Source: CAYTZH01 sp964442285
GTDB lineage: Bacteria; Myxococcota_A; UBA9160; JAFDET01
Assembly (NCBI GenBank): GCA_964442285.1
Contig: CAYTZH010000001.1
Span: 62,001 to 126,000 of the forward strand
Direction: 5' to 3'
DNA: 64,000 nt
The position numbers and the translations under genes were made by a program. Position 1 is the first letter of the stretch. Each line of letters begins with the position of its first letter. The notes beneath the pieces were generated by a model. It worked only from the letters and a program-made list of their open reading frames with translations, ran no database searches and was not told where the DNA came from. This document shows positions 7,568 through 15,317 of the stretch, piece by piece.

Positions 7568-8922
7568 GCGCCGTAGCCCGCCAGCGCCGCCAGGGCGTGG
7601 ACTGCCGCTGTGTAGAGGCGGGACCAGGTACCTTCGAAACGCCAGGCAACCGAGGAGACCGCCCCAACGAGGTCGTCCCGTCGGTACAGGCGCCCGCGGA
7701 CCACGACGGCCTCGAGCGTCGCCAGGGCGGCGAGATCCACGGTCGGGTCCTCGCGGAAGATCGCCAGGTCGGCCGCCGCCCCTGGCACGAGGCGCCCGAT
7801 TCCTTCCTGGCCCAGCGCTTCGCCGGCGCCGCGGGTGGCGGCGCGCCAGGCCGCCTCGGGGGTGAGTCCGGCCGCCACCAGCTCCGCCAGCTCGGCGTGC
7901 AGTGCGGCGCCCGGCACGAGCCCACTCAGGGGCGTGTCGGTGCCGACCCGGATCGGGACGCCGGCCCGATGCAGTGCTCCGACCAGTCGCCGCATGGCCG
8001 CGAGCTGCAGCAGGGCGTCGTCGGGACAGCGTCTCGCCGGGGGCGGCCGCCAGTGCCGCGCCAGGCCCGCGAAGGGCAGGGCGGGCGTCGGGTACCCGGC
8101 CTGCGAGCGCGCCGCCGCCGAGAACAGCACCAGGGTCGGCGTGTGGGTGATCCCGTGGGCTCGCGAGCGGTCCACGTAGAGCTGGATCTCCGCCGGGCCC
8201 AGCCAGGCCCAGCAGTTCGGCCCGCCCATCAGGTGCTGCACCTCGCTTCCCGCCAGGCTCGCCAGGGGCAGCGCGCCGGGGACGTGGGCGACCACGGGGA
8301 GCCCCCGTTCCCGAGCGGCCGCCTGCAGGGCCTCCGCCGTCGCTGCGTCGAGTCCGTTGTAGAGCTTGGCGCAGTGGGCGCCGCGGCGGACCAGCGTGTC
8401 GACGGCGGCCTCGGCATCGCCCGGCCCGGAGACCGCGCGCGAGCCCGGCCAGCGTGGCTCCTCCCCGTCGAGGAACGGCCCGCAGGCGAAGACCCGCGGA
8501 TGCGCGGCGCCCCCGTCCTCGACCTGCTCCGCCAGCGCCAGGGAGGCCCCGCGAAAGCTTCCGGTGTCGCGCACCGCGGTGACGCCGTGCAGGAGGAAGA
8601 GGAGGCCGTAGAAGGCGCGCTCGTCCGGCGTGCCCGGCGGCGGCAGATGCACGTGGAGGTCCACCAGGCCCGGGAGCACGAAGCGGCCCGCGAACCCGTC
8701 CTCGCCGGCGAGCCGATCGCCCGTCACCCCTTCGTCGAGGATCCGGCCGTCCCGGAGGTGCAGCGTTCGCCCGGGGCGGCGCGACGCGCCCGGCTCCACG
8801 AGGGTGACGCCCGCGAGCGTAGGATCCCGCTGGAAGGGGATGGACGGGACGGGCAGACCCAGGGCCTCGTCGCGCAGCCGGTGCAGCCCGACCACGGCGA
8901 GCACGGCCGGCACCGCGAGCAC
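7564..8922 (-). CDS. Membrane-anchored amidohydrolase family protein
   Basis: About 452 residues from a GTG at 8922; the true start is unclear because the nearest GAGGAG lies 22 nt away. An N-terminal hydrophobic segment (VLAVPAVLAVVGL) suggests a signal anchor. Metal-site motifs of the amidohydrolase superfamily are present: DLHVHLP, the candidate carboxylated lysine in CAKLYNGLD, VVAHVPG, HLMGG and the final GTDTPL, followed by the usual C-terminal beta strand (GAAADLAIFREDP). The family includes imidazolonepropionase-like and prolidase-type enzymes; the substrate cannot be told. It starts just after the gene at 8949 on the same strand and is probably co-transcribed with it. Confidence 0.8.
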   Translation of the reverse strand: MLAVPAVLAVVGLHRLRDEALGLPVPSIPFQRDPTLAGVTLVEPGASRRPGRTLHLRDGRILDEGVTGDRLAGEDGFAGRFVLPGLVDLHVHLPPPGTPDERAFYGLLFLLHGVTAVRDTGSFRGASLALAEQVEDGGAAHPRVFACGPFLDGEEPRWPGSRAVSGPGDAEAAVDTLVRRGAHCAKLYNGLDAATAEALQAAARERGLPVVAHVPGALPLASLAGSEVQHLMGGPNCWAWLGPAEIQLYVDRSRAHGITHTPTLVLFSAAARSQAGYPTPALPFAGLARHWRPPPARRCPDDALLQLAAMRRLVGALHRAGVPIRVGTDTPLSGLVPGAALHAELAELVAAGLTPEAAWRAATRGAGEALGQEGIGRLVPGAAADLAIFREDPTVDLAALATLEAVVVRGRLYRRDDLVGAVSSVAWRFEGTWSRLYTAAVHALAALAGYGA

Positions 8923-8948
8923 CGCCAGCGTGGCGAGCGTCCGTCTCC

Positions 8949-10406
8949 TCAGACGCTTCCGGACCGCGCCCGTCGCAGGCGCCAGCTGAGGAGGATCCCG
9001 ACGCCGAGCAGGCCCAGGGCCGCCAGCAGCAGGCTGCGCGGGCTCGCGGTCCCCACCGGCGTCGGGGTCCCCCCGGCGAGGGTGCCGGTGAGGACCAGCG
9101 TGCCGTCGAGGAAGAGCCAGACGAAGCTGCACTCGTCGACCGGCTGGTTGGCCGCTTCGACGGGGATCGTCAGCGTCACGTCGTAGCCCCCGGAGCCGTT
9201 GGGGACCGTCGCGATGGTGGCGTCCTGGTCGGTCACGTTGGCGATGATGTTCGGCTCCTGGGACGCCGAGAAGTCCTCGGCGGTCAGCACCGGCCCGCCG
9301 AAGACGTTGCCCGTGACGTCCAGGTTGCCCGATACGAGCTCCACGTCGAGCAGGGGCGGGTCGAAGGTGGCCGTGTTGGCGCCCGCGGCCGTCGTCGTCA
9401 CCTGGCCGCTCTCCACCGTGGCCACGGCGTTGGTCACCGAGGCCTGGGTGAGCGTCACGCCGCCTCCGCCGAAGCTGCAGATCGGGAAGCTGAACGAGTC
9501 CTGGATCGCGCCGGAGCTCACCTGGAGCTGGGTGGCCCGGTCGTTCTGGATGGTCAGCGAGACGTTGATGGAGCCGGTCGGCGTCACCGCGAGCGTCTGC
9601 TGGCCGCCGCAGTTGAGGGTGCCGGTGAGCGACGTGGCCGCCGGGTCCACGTTCAGGGTCACGGTCTGGGCCGCGGCCGAGGCGGCCAGGCCGACGATCC
9701 CGACGGCGAGGAGCAGCGGCAGCCCGATGCGTCCCGGACCGAGTCTGCCGCGGCGCCGGGCGCTGCCGAGATACATCCAGAGCCAGACGGGCATCAGCAG
9801 CAGCGCGCCCTGGCCGCCGCCGTCGTCGTTGCAGCTCCCGGTCGGGTTGTGGTTCTGGATGATCAGGTCCTGTGCCGGCGCGAACGGCACCAGGGGCTCG
9901 ACGTTCAGGACGTCGCCCTCCTCTGGCAGCCCCAGACAGCCGGTCGATCGATAGGTGACGCAGCACTGGTCCGTGTAGCTGTCCGCTGGGAGCGTGCCGC
10001 CGGCGCCGAGCATCAGCAGCGTCGGGAACTCCCCCGTCCGACAGCCACTCCCGACGGGGATGCAGGTCGCCGGGAGGCCGCCCGAGAGCGGCTGGGTGGT
10101 GACAGCGCCGAAGCAGCGGGGGATGCGGATCCCCGGGCCGAGGTCGTTGATGATGCCGAACTGGATCTCGATGAGTTGGCTCGGCCCCGCGTTGGCGAGC
10201 ACGAAGCAGACCGTCTCCTCGTACACCCCGCTCGAGGAGTTGAAGGTCGTGCTGCTGTCGAGGATGCGGACGCTCGCGCCGTTGGCCCCGCCGGGGGGCG
10301 CGGTGACCCGGTTGGTGCACGTCTGCGCCGCGGCCGGGCCGGCCGAGCCGAGGAGAGAACCGACGAGCGTGACGGCCAGCAGGGGGGCGATCATCCAGCG
10401 AAACAT
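8949..10406 (-). CDS. Secreted protein made of two PEP-CTERM-like halves with an internal signal peptide
   Basis: 485 residues; ATG at 10406 is preceded by GGAGG at good spacing. The first half has a signal peptide (FRWMIAPLLAVTLVGSLL to AAAQ), a Cys-rich secreted region (QTCTNRV, GSGCRTGEF, DQCCVTYRSTGC) and then a hydrophobic stretch followed by arginines (ALLLMPVWLWMYLGSARRRG). Immediately after, a second signal-peptide-like segment begins (GLPLLLAVGIVGLAASAAAQ), followed by a Ser/Thr/Val-rich secreted domain and a C-terminal sorting-like tail (SPRSLLLAALGLLGVGILL then WRLRRARS). The two halves look like two separate surface proteins joined in frame. Either a natural fusion or a lost stop codon would explain this. 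Function unknown; surface display is inferred. Confidence 0.75.
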   Translation of the reverse strand: MFRWMIAPLLAVTLVGSLLGSAGPAAAQTCTNRVTAPPGGANGASVRILDSSTTFNSSSGVYEETVCFVLANAGPSQLIEIQFGIINDLGPGIRIPRCFGAVTTQPLSGGLPATCIPVGSGCRTGEFPTLLMLGAGGTLPADSYTDQCCVTYRSTGCLGLPEEGDVLNVEPLVPFAPAQDLIIQNHNPTGSCNDDGGGQGALLLMPVWLWMYLGSARRRGRLGPGRIGLPLLLAVGIVGLAASAAAQTVTLNVDPAATSLTGTLNCGGQQTLAVTPTGSINVSLTIQNDRATQLQVSSGAIQDSFSFPICSFGGGGVTLTQASVTNAVATVESGQVTTTAAGANTATFDPPLLDVELVSGNLDVTGNVFGGPVLTAEDFSASQEPNIIANVTDQDATIATVPNGSGGYDVTLTIPVEAANQPVDECSFVWLFLDGTLVLTGTLAGGTPTPVGTASPRSLLLAALGLLGVGILLSWRLRRARSGSV

Positions 10407-10484
10407 GGCGGTCCTCCGCACCCGGATCCACCCCTCGCGACGGCATCGTACACGGGGGCTTCTCCTCGGGAACAGTGAAGTTTT

Positions 10485-13400
10485 CTAGGCGGCACGGCCC
10501 AGGGCCTCCGCGGCCGCGACCAGGGGCACGACGCCGGCCTCCCCGGCCAGCCCCTGCGCCTCGTCGATCCACGGTGCGGCCGCCGGTCGCGCCGCCGCCC
10601 CGTCGCGGGCCAGGTGCATCCTCGCCCGCTCCAGCAGCGCCGAGGCGAGCCACGGCCGCGCCTCCATGCGCCGCTCCACCCGGATGGCCTCCTCGAAGTG
10701 GGCGTCGGCGACCTCCCAGTCCCTGCGGGTCGCCGCGAGCATGCCCAGGTAGCGCGAGGCGCAGCCGGCGGTGAGCGAGTCCGGCGGCACCAGATAGCGG
10801 CCGGCCCGGGGCGCCAGGGCCTCGTACAGGGGCGCGGCGCGCGCGGCATCGCCGAGGCAGGCGCAGGCTTCGGCCAGCAGCGCCAGGTTGAAGAGGTAGT
10901 TGGGGTCGCCGGGCCGGATCTCGTCGAACTCGGTGCGCGCGAAGCCCTCGAACACGGCCCGGGCCTCGTCGAGCCGACCCAGGTCCAGGAACAGGATCAC
11001 GAGGCCGCAGCGGAAGCCGACGAGGGCCGGGTACTGCTCGGCCATGGCGCGGGCGGCGTCGACGATCTCGCCGCTGCGGCCCTGCAGCCGGCGCAGGGCG
11101 CCGAGCTGGGCCGTCAGCACGACCGAGGCGTAGCTGGCATCGGATCGCTGTCCGAGCCGCCCCGCCTCCTGGATGCGCCGCTCCGCCTCGTCGAGCTCGC
11201 CCCGCCAGAGCGCCCGGGCCGCCCGGGCGCGCGCCACCTGGGCCACGTAGAGCGGGTGACGGAGCTCGTCGGCGAGCTGGCCGCAGGCCGCCAGGTCCTG
11301 CTCGATGCGCCGGGCGTCGGCCCGCTCGATGGCGTGCTGGAGGCGAAGCGTGAGGGCATCGGCCGCGTAGAGCTTCGAGCCGTGCTCCTGGGCCACCCGG
11401 AGCAGCTCCTCGTAGGTACCCCGGCGGCTGGCGTCGTCGCCGATCTGCTCCAGGATCGAGCCCCGCGCCGCCAGGACCTCGAAGAGGGTCTGCTCGTCGC
11501 CCACCCGCCGCGCCACCTCCACGGCCTCCCGAGTCATGGCCTCGCGCTGGCGGTTCTCGCTCGTCCAGGTGAGCCGGCGGGCGAGCCAGGCGAGGAGGCG
11601 CGCCCGCAGCGGACTGTCCGCGGGACCGATCCGCGCCAGGGCCTCGCGCAGGAGCGGCGTGGCCTCGTCGTGGGGATCGGCGCTGAACTGGTTGGGCAGC
11701 GCCATGGCGATGCACGCCTCGGCAAAGGCCCGGTGCTGGCCCGTCCTGCGCGCGACCTCCACCAGCGCGCGCCAGGTCGCCGTCGCGTCCTCGCGCCGGC
11801 CCGCGCGGAACTGGGCCTCGCCGAGCACGCGCAGGGCCTCGCAGCGGAGGGCGTCGGGAAGTCCGCCCTCCTCGAGCACCCGCAGCCCGAGCTCGGCGTG
11901 GCCGACGGCCTCCTCGAAGGCCAGGGAGCGCTCGTCGCGGGCGGCGGCCCGCAGGGCGTAGTCGAAGGCCTTCCGGGCGTCGCCGGCGGGCAGGGCCGCC
12001 GCGAAGTGGAAGGCCAGCTCGGCCAGCCGCGGATCCAGGGAGAGGGCGTGCTGCTCCTCGAGCGCCTCGCCCACCTGGCGGTGCAGCACCAGGCGCTCCC
12101 GGGTCGAGAGGCCGGTGTAGAGGGTCTCCTGGACCAGGGCATGGGAGAAGCGCAGCGTCCCGGTCGCGCCGGGCAGCGGGAGGATCACGCCGGCGCGCTC
12201 GGCCGACTCCAGGGACTCGAGCACGGTCTCGGGGTCGCGCTCGCCCACCCGGGAGAGCAGCGACACCCGGAACTCGCGCCCGATCACCGCGGCCACCGAG
12301 AGCAGCCTGCGGGCGTCTTCGGGCAGGTCGGCGACACGCCGGCGGATCACCTGCTCGACGCCGGGCGGCACCTCGTCCCGGAAGGTGCCCGCCGCGACAT
12401 CCCGGTCCACCAGCCGGGCCAGCTCGCGGGCGAAGAAGGGGTTGCCCTCGGTGCGCGTGAAGATGGCGTCCACCACCTCGGGCGACGCGGCGCCCACCTC
12501 CCCCTCCACCAGGCGGAGGATGTCCGGGCGCGCCAGGCCCCGCAGCGGAAGGCTGTGGCTGCCCCGCGGTGCCCGCGCCAGGGAGGCCAGGACCCGCTCG
12601 GGCATCGCGCTCGCCGCCGCCTCGACCTCCCGGTAGGTGGCGATGACCAGGACCCGGGCGTCGCCGATCTCCTCGGCGAAGAACTCGAGCAGCAGCAGCG
12701 AGGAGTCGTCCGCCCAGTGCACGTCGTCGAGCACCAGCACGAGGGCGTGGTCGCGGGAGCCGTTGCGGAAGAGGGCGGTCACGGCCTCGAAGAAGCGGAA
12801 GCGCGCCTGCTCCGGCGGGAGTGGCGACTCCGAGGGAGACACCCCGAGGCGTACCCGAAGTTCCGGCACCGCCTCGGCGACGTCGCTTGCGAAGGGGCCG
12901 AGATCGCGCTCGAGATCTTCCGGCGCGCGCCGCGCGGCGTAGTCGCGAAGCATCTGGACCCACGGCCAGTAGGCCGGCTCGTGGTCGCCCTCGAGGCCCC
13001 GGCCCCAGAGCACCCATGCGCCCTCGGCATCGGCCCGGCGGCAGAGCTGCTCGGCCAGGCGCGTCTTGCCGATCCCCGGCTCGCCGCCGATCAGCAGGGT
13101 CTGGGCACGTCCGGCCTGGGCCGTCTCCAGGGCGCGCAGGCCGATCTCGAGCTCGCCGTCGCGCCCGAAGAACGGCGTCTCCGACGCGCGCAGGAAGGCC
13201 GGCCCGGCCTCGGCGGACGCGTCCCGCGCCGTCGCATCGATACGCGCGCGCAGGGCCCGGGCGGACTCGGGGCGCGCCCGGGGATCGGCTTCGAGGGCGG
13301 CCAGCACCGCCTGCTCGAGCATGGCCGGCACGTCCGGCGCCCGCGCGCGGATGGGCTCGGCGGTGCCCGGACGGGGGCGCCTGCCGGTGAGGGCCTCGTA

Positions 13401-14189
13401 CAGGAGCACGCCCAGGCTGTAGACGTCGCTGCGCTCGCTGGGGACGCCCCCGCTCGTCAGCTCCGGCGCCATGTAGTCCGGGGTGCCGGCGGCCGGGTCG
13501 GCCGCGCTCTGGGGCCCCACGGCGATGCCGAAGTCGAGGATCCGCGCGTGTCCGTCGGCGTCGAGCATGACGTTGGAGGGCTTGAGGTCCCGGTGGAGCA
13601 CGCCGCGGGCGTGGGCGGCGGCGAGCCCGTCGCAGAGCTCGCGCGCCAGCTGCAGCACCTTCTCGGCGGGCAGGCGGCCGAGCCGGGCGAGGAGCGCGTG
13701 GAGGTCCTCGCCCGCCACGTGCTCCATGCTGAGGAAGAGCTGGCCGTCGGCCTCGCCGATGTCGTGGATGCGGCAGACCGCCGGGTGGCTGACCTGGCGC
13801 GCCAGGCGGACCTCGCTGCGCAGGGCCTCGAGGAAGGCCGGGTGGGGCGAGCGCAGGAACTTGAGGGCGACGGTCTCGCCCAGGAGCTGGTCCTCGGCGC
13901 GGTAGACCTCGCCCATGCCGCCCCAGCCCAGGATCTCGACGATCCGGTAGCGCTCGCCGATCCGGGTGCCCGGCCCGTGCCGGGGACCTCGGTCCAGGGC
14001 CACGGCGGGACGGACGAGGGTCGCCTCGCCGGCGAGCTCGTCGTGGCTGGCGAGCAGGGCCTCCACCCGCTGGCGCAGCGCCGCGTCATCGCCGCAGGCC
14101 TCGGCGAGCGCGTCGGGTCGCTCCGACGCCGACAGCTCGAAGACCCGGGCGAAGACCTCCTTGATCCGTGCCGCCGACGGGCCGCTCAC
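10485..14189 (-). CDS. Ser/Thr protein kinase fused to AAA ATPase and TPR domains
   Basis: 1234 residues from GTG at 14189. An N-terminal helical region (1-60, with SERPDALAEACGDDAALRQRVEALL) precedes a Hanks-type kinase: glycine loop GWGGMGEVY, Lys110, catalytic HRDLKPSN (Asp201), DFG-type ILDFG (Asp219) and APE-type APEL. All catalytic residues are present. From about 335 a STAND-like ATPase follows with FFGRDGELE, Walker A GGEPGIGKT (368-376) and Walker B LVLVLDDVHWAD. The C-terminal 500 residues are alpha-helical TPR-like repeats. This architecture is known from Myxococcota and other deltaproteobacteria and is used as a signalling hub; ligand and targets are unknown. It lies downstream of the ether-lipid operon, separated by a hairpin. 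Confidence 0.9.
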   Translation of the reverse strand: MSGPSAARIKEVFARVFELSASERPDALAEACGDDAALRQRVEALLASHDELAGEATLVRPAVALDRGPRHGPGTRIGERYRIVEILGWGGMGEVYRAEDQLLGETVALKFLRSPHPAFLEALRSEVRLARQVSHPAVCRIHDIGEADGQLFLSMEHVAGEDLHALLARLGRLPAEKVLQLARELCDGLAAAHARGVLHRDLKPSNVMLDADGHARILDFGIAVGPQSAADPAAGTPDYMAPELTSGGVPSERSDVYSLGVLLYEALTGRRPRPGTAEPIRARAPDVPAMLEQAVLAALEADPRARPESARALRARIDATARDASAEAGPAFLRASETPFFGRDGELEIGLRALETAQAGRAQTLLIGGEPGIGKTRLAEQLCRRADAEGAWVLWGRGLEGDHEPAYWPWVQMLRDYAARRAPEDLERDLGPFASDVAEAVPELRVRLGVSPSESPLPPEQARFRFFEAVTALFRNGSRDHALVLVLDDVHWADDSSLLLLEFFAEEIGDARVLVIATYREVEAAASAMPERVLASLARAPRGSHSLPLRGLARPDILRLVEGEVGAASPEVVDAIFTRTEGNPFFARELARLVDRDVAAGTFRDEVPPGVEQVIRRRVADLPEDARRLLSVAAVIGREFRVSLLSRVGERDPETVLESLESAERAGVILPLPGATGTLRFSHALVQETLYTGLSTRERLVLHRQVGEALEEQHALSLDPRLAELAFHFAAALPAGDARKAFDYALRAAARDERSLAFEEAVGHAELGLRVLEEGGLPDALRCEALRVLGEAQFRAGRREDATATWRALVEVARRTGQHRAFAEACIAMALPNQFSADPHDEATPLLREALARIGPADSPLRARLLAWLARRLTWTSENRQREAMTREAVEVARRVGDEQTLFEVLAARGSILEQIGDDASRRGTYEELLRVAQEHGSKLYAADALTLRLQHAIERADARRIEQDLAACGQLADELRHPLYVAQVARARAARALWRGELDEAERRIQEAGRLGQRSDASYASVVLTAQLGALRRLQGRSGEIVDAARAMAEQYPALVGFRCGLVILFLDLGRLDEARAVFEGFARTEFDEIRPGDPNYLFNLALLAEACACLGDAARAAPLYEALAPRAGRYLVPPDSLTAGCASRYLGMLAATRRDWEVADAHFEEAIRVERRMEARPWLASALLERARMHLARDGAAARPAAAPWIDEAQGLAGEAGVVPLVAAAEALGRAA

Positions 14190-14240
14190 GGGGCGAGCTT
14201 AGCGTCACCGCACCCTCCGCTGGGCCATGGGGCCCACGGG

Positions 14241-14257
14241 AGCAACGCGACGTTGCT
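14241..14257. terminator. Short perfect hairpin between the ether-lipid operon and the kinase gene
   Basis: AGCAACGCGACGTTGCT is a 7-bp perfect inverted repeat with a 3-nt loop, in the 90-bp gap between the SDR stop (14280) and the kinase start (14189). On the minus strand it would end the upstream operon transcript. It has no U-tract. Its arm matches the GCAACG arms at 3011 and 24900. Confidence 0.45.
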
Positions 14258-14279
14258 GGGGAGACCGGCAGGCCGGTCC

Positions 14280-15317
14280 TCAGGCGTCTACGCGCAGCGC
14301 CTCGTGGTGGGCGCGGAGCCAGTCCGCGGTGTCCCGCAGCGTCTCCCGGGGATCCCGGGAGCGGAAGCCCAGCTCGGCCCGGGCGTAGAGGGAGCGGGTG
14401 CCCCAGTAGCGCGACGCCATCTCGACGACGACCGGGTCGGGCAGCAGGTGGGGCGGCTCGCCCTGGAGCCGCGCCCCGAGGCCTTCCACCAGCGACGCCA
14501 GGGCCCAGGCCGGCGCGAACGGCAGCACGAAACGCGGTTGAGGCGCGCCGGAGACCTCCTCGAGCATCTCGAAGAACTCGACCACGCTGCACTCGTGGCC
14601 GGGCAGGTGGTAGACCGGCTGTACGTCCTGGCGCTCGAGCGCCACCAGCAGCGCCTGGGCGGCGTCGCGGACGTCGGCGAAGGCCATGCCGCCCCGCACC
14701 ACGAAGGGAAGCCGACCCCGGAGCACCTTCAGCACGTTGGAGGTGGAGCGGAAGCGGTGGTCTCCCGGTCCGAGCAGGATGGGCGGGCGCACGAACACGA
14801 GCTCCACGCCGAGCGCCTCGGCCAGGGCGCGGGACTTGCGCTCCATCTCGATCTTCGAGCAGTAGTAGGGCCAGCCCGCGACCGCCGTGTCGCAGAAGGG
14901 CGACTTCTCGTCGGCGTGCTCGTCGGGGCTGTGGAAGGATCCGACGGTGCCGGTGGTCGACACCACCACGAGTCGGCAGCCGTGCTCGGCCGCCAGCCGC
15001 ACCATGGCGAGGGCGCCCTCGACGTTGGTCCGCAGCATCTCCTCGGGGGCGTGGCGGCTGTGGCGCACCAGGGCGGCCAGGTGGGCGATGCCGCCCAGGG
15101 GCGGGAGCGCGTCGCGCCAGGCGTCGGGCTCGGTGACCGAGCCCGCCACCAGCCCCACCTCGTCCAGGTCGGCGGTCCAGGGCTCGGCGCGCCAGGCCTC
15201 CGGATCGCGCACGAGGCCGAGCACGGGACGCGGCGCGGGCCGGGCGGCGTTGGCTTCGAGCAGGTGACGACCCACGAAGCCCGAGGCGCCCGTCACGAGC
15301 AGGGGGCGCGCGCTCAC
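14280..15317 (-). CDS. NAD(P)-dependent epimerase/reductase (extended SDR) of the ether-lipid operon
   Basis: 345 residues from GTG at 15317; the GTGA overlaps the stop of the upstream gene, so translation is coupled. It begins with the Rossmann motif LLVTGASGFVGRHL, has an active-site Tyr-x3-Lys in WPYYCSKIEME, and reads like the 3-beta-hydroxysteroid dehydrogenase/dihydroflavonol reductase branch (VSTTGTVGSF, HRFRSTSNVL, FADVRDAAQALL, VYHLPGHE). By position, last gene after alkyl-DHAP synthase and the reductase/acyltransferase, it could reduce 1-acyl- or 1-alkyl-DHAP, the step done by an SDR in animals. That role is inference; another lipid-tailoring reduction is possible. Confidence 0.85.
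   Translation of the reverse strand: MSARPLLVTGASGFVGRHLLEANAARPAPRPVLGLVRDPEAWRAEPWTADLDEVGLVAGSVTEPDAWRDALPPLGGIAHLAALVRHSRHAPEEMLRTNVEGALAMVRLAAEHGCRLVVVSTTGTVGSFHSPDEHADEKSPFCDTAVAGWPYYCSKIEMERKSRALAEALGVELVFVRPPILLGPGDHRFRSTSNVLKVLRGRLPFVVRGGMAFADVRDAAQALLVALERQDVQPVYHLPGHECSVVEFFEMLEEVSGAPQPRFVLPFAPAWALASLVEGLGARLQGEPPHLLPDPVVVEMASRYWGTRSLYARAELGFRSRDPRETLRDTADWLRAHHEALRVDA

Noticed and set aside
8923..13017. Upstream extension of the amidohydrolase frame to 1817 codons
   Set aside because: It runs out of frame through the surface protein and the kinase, both of which have clear domains in their own frames.
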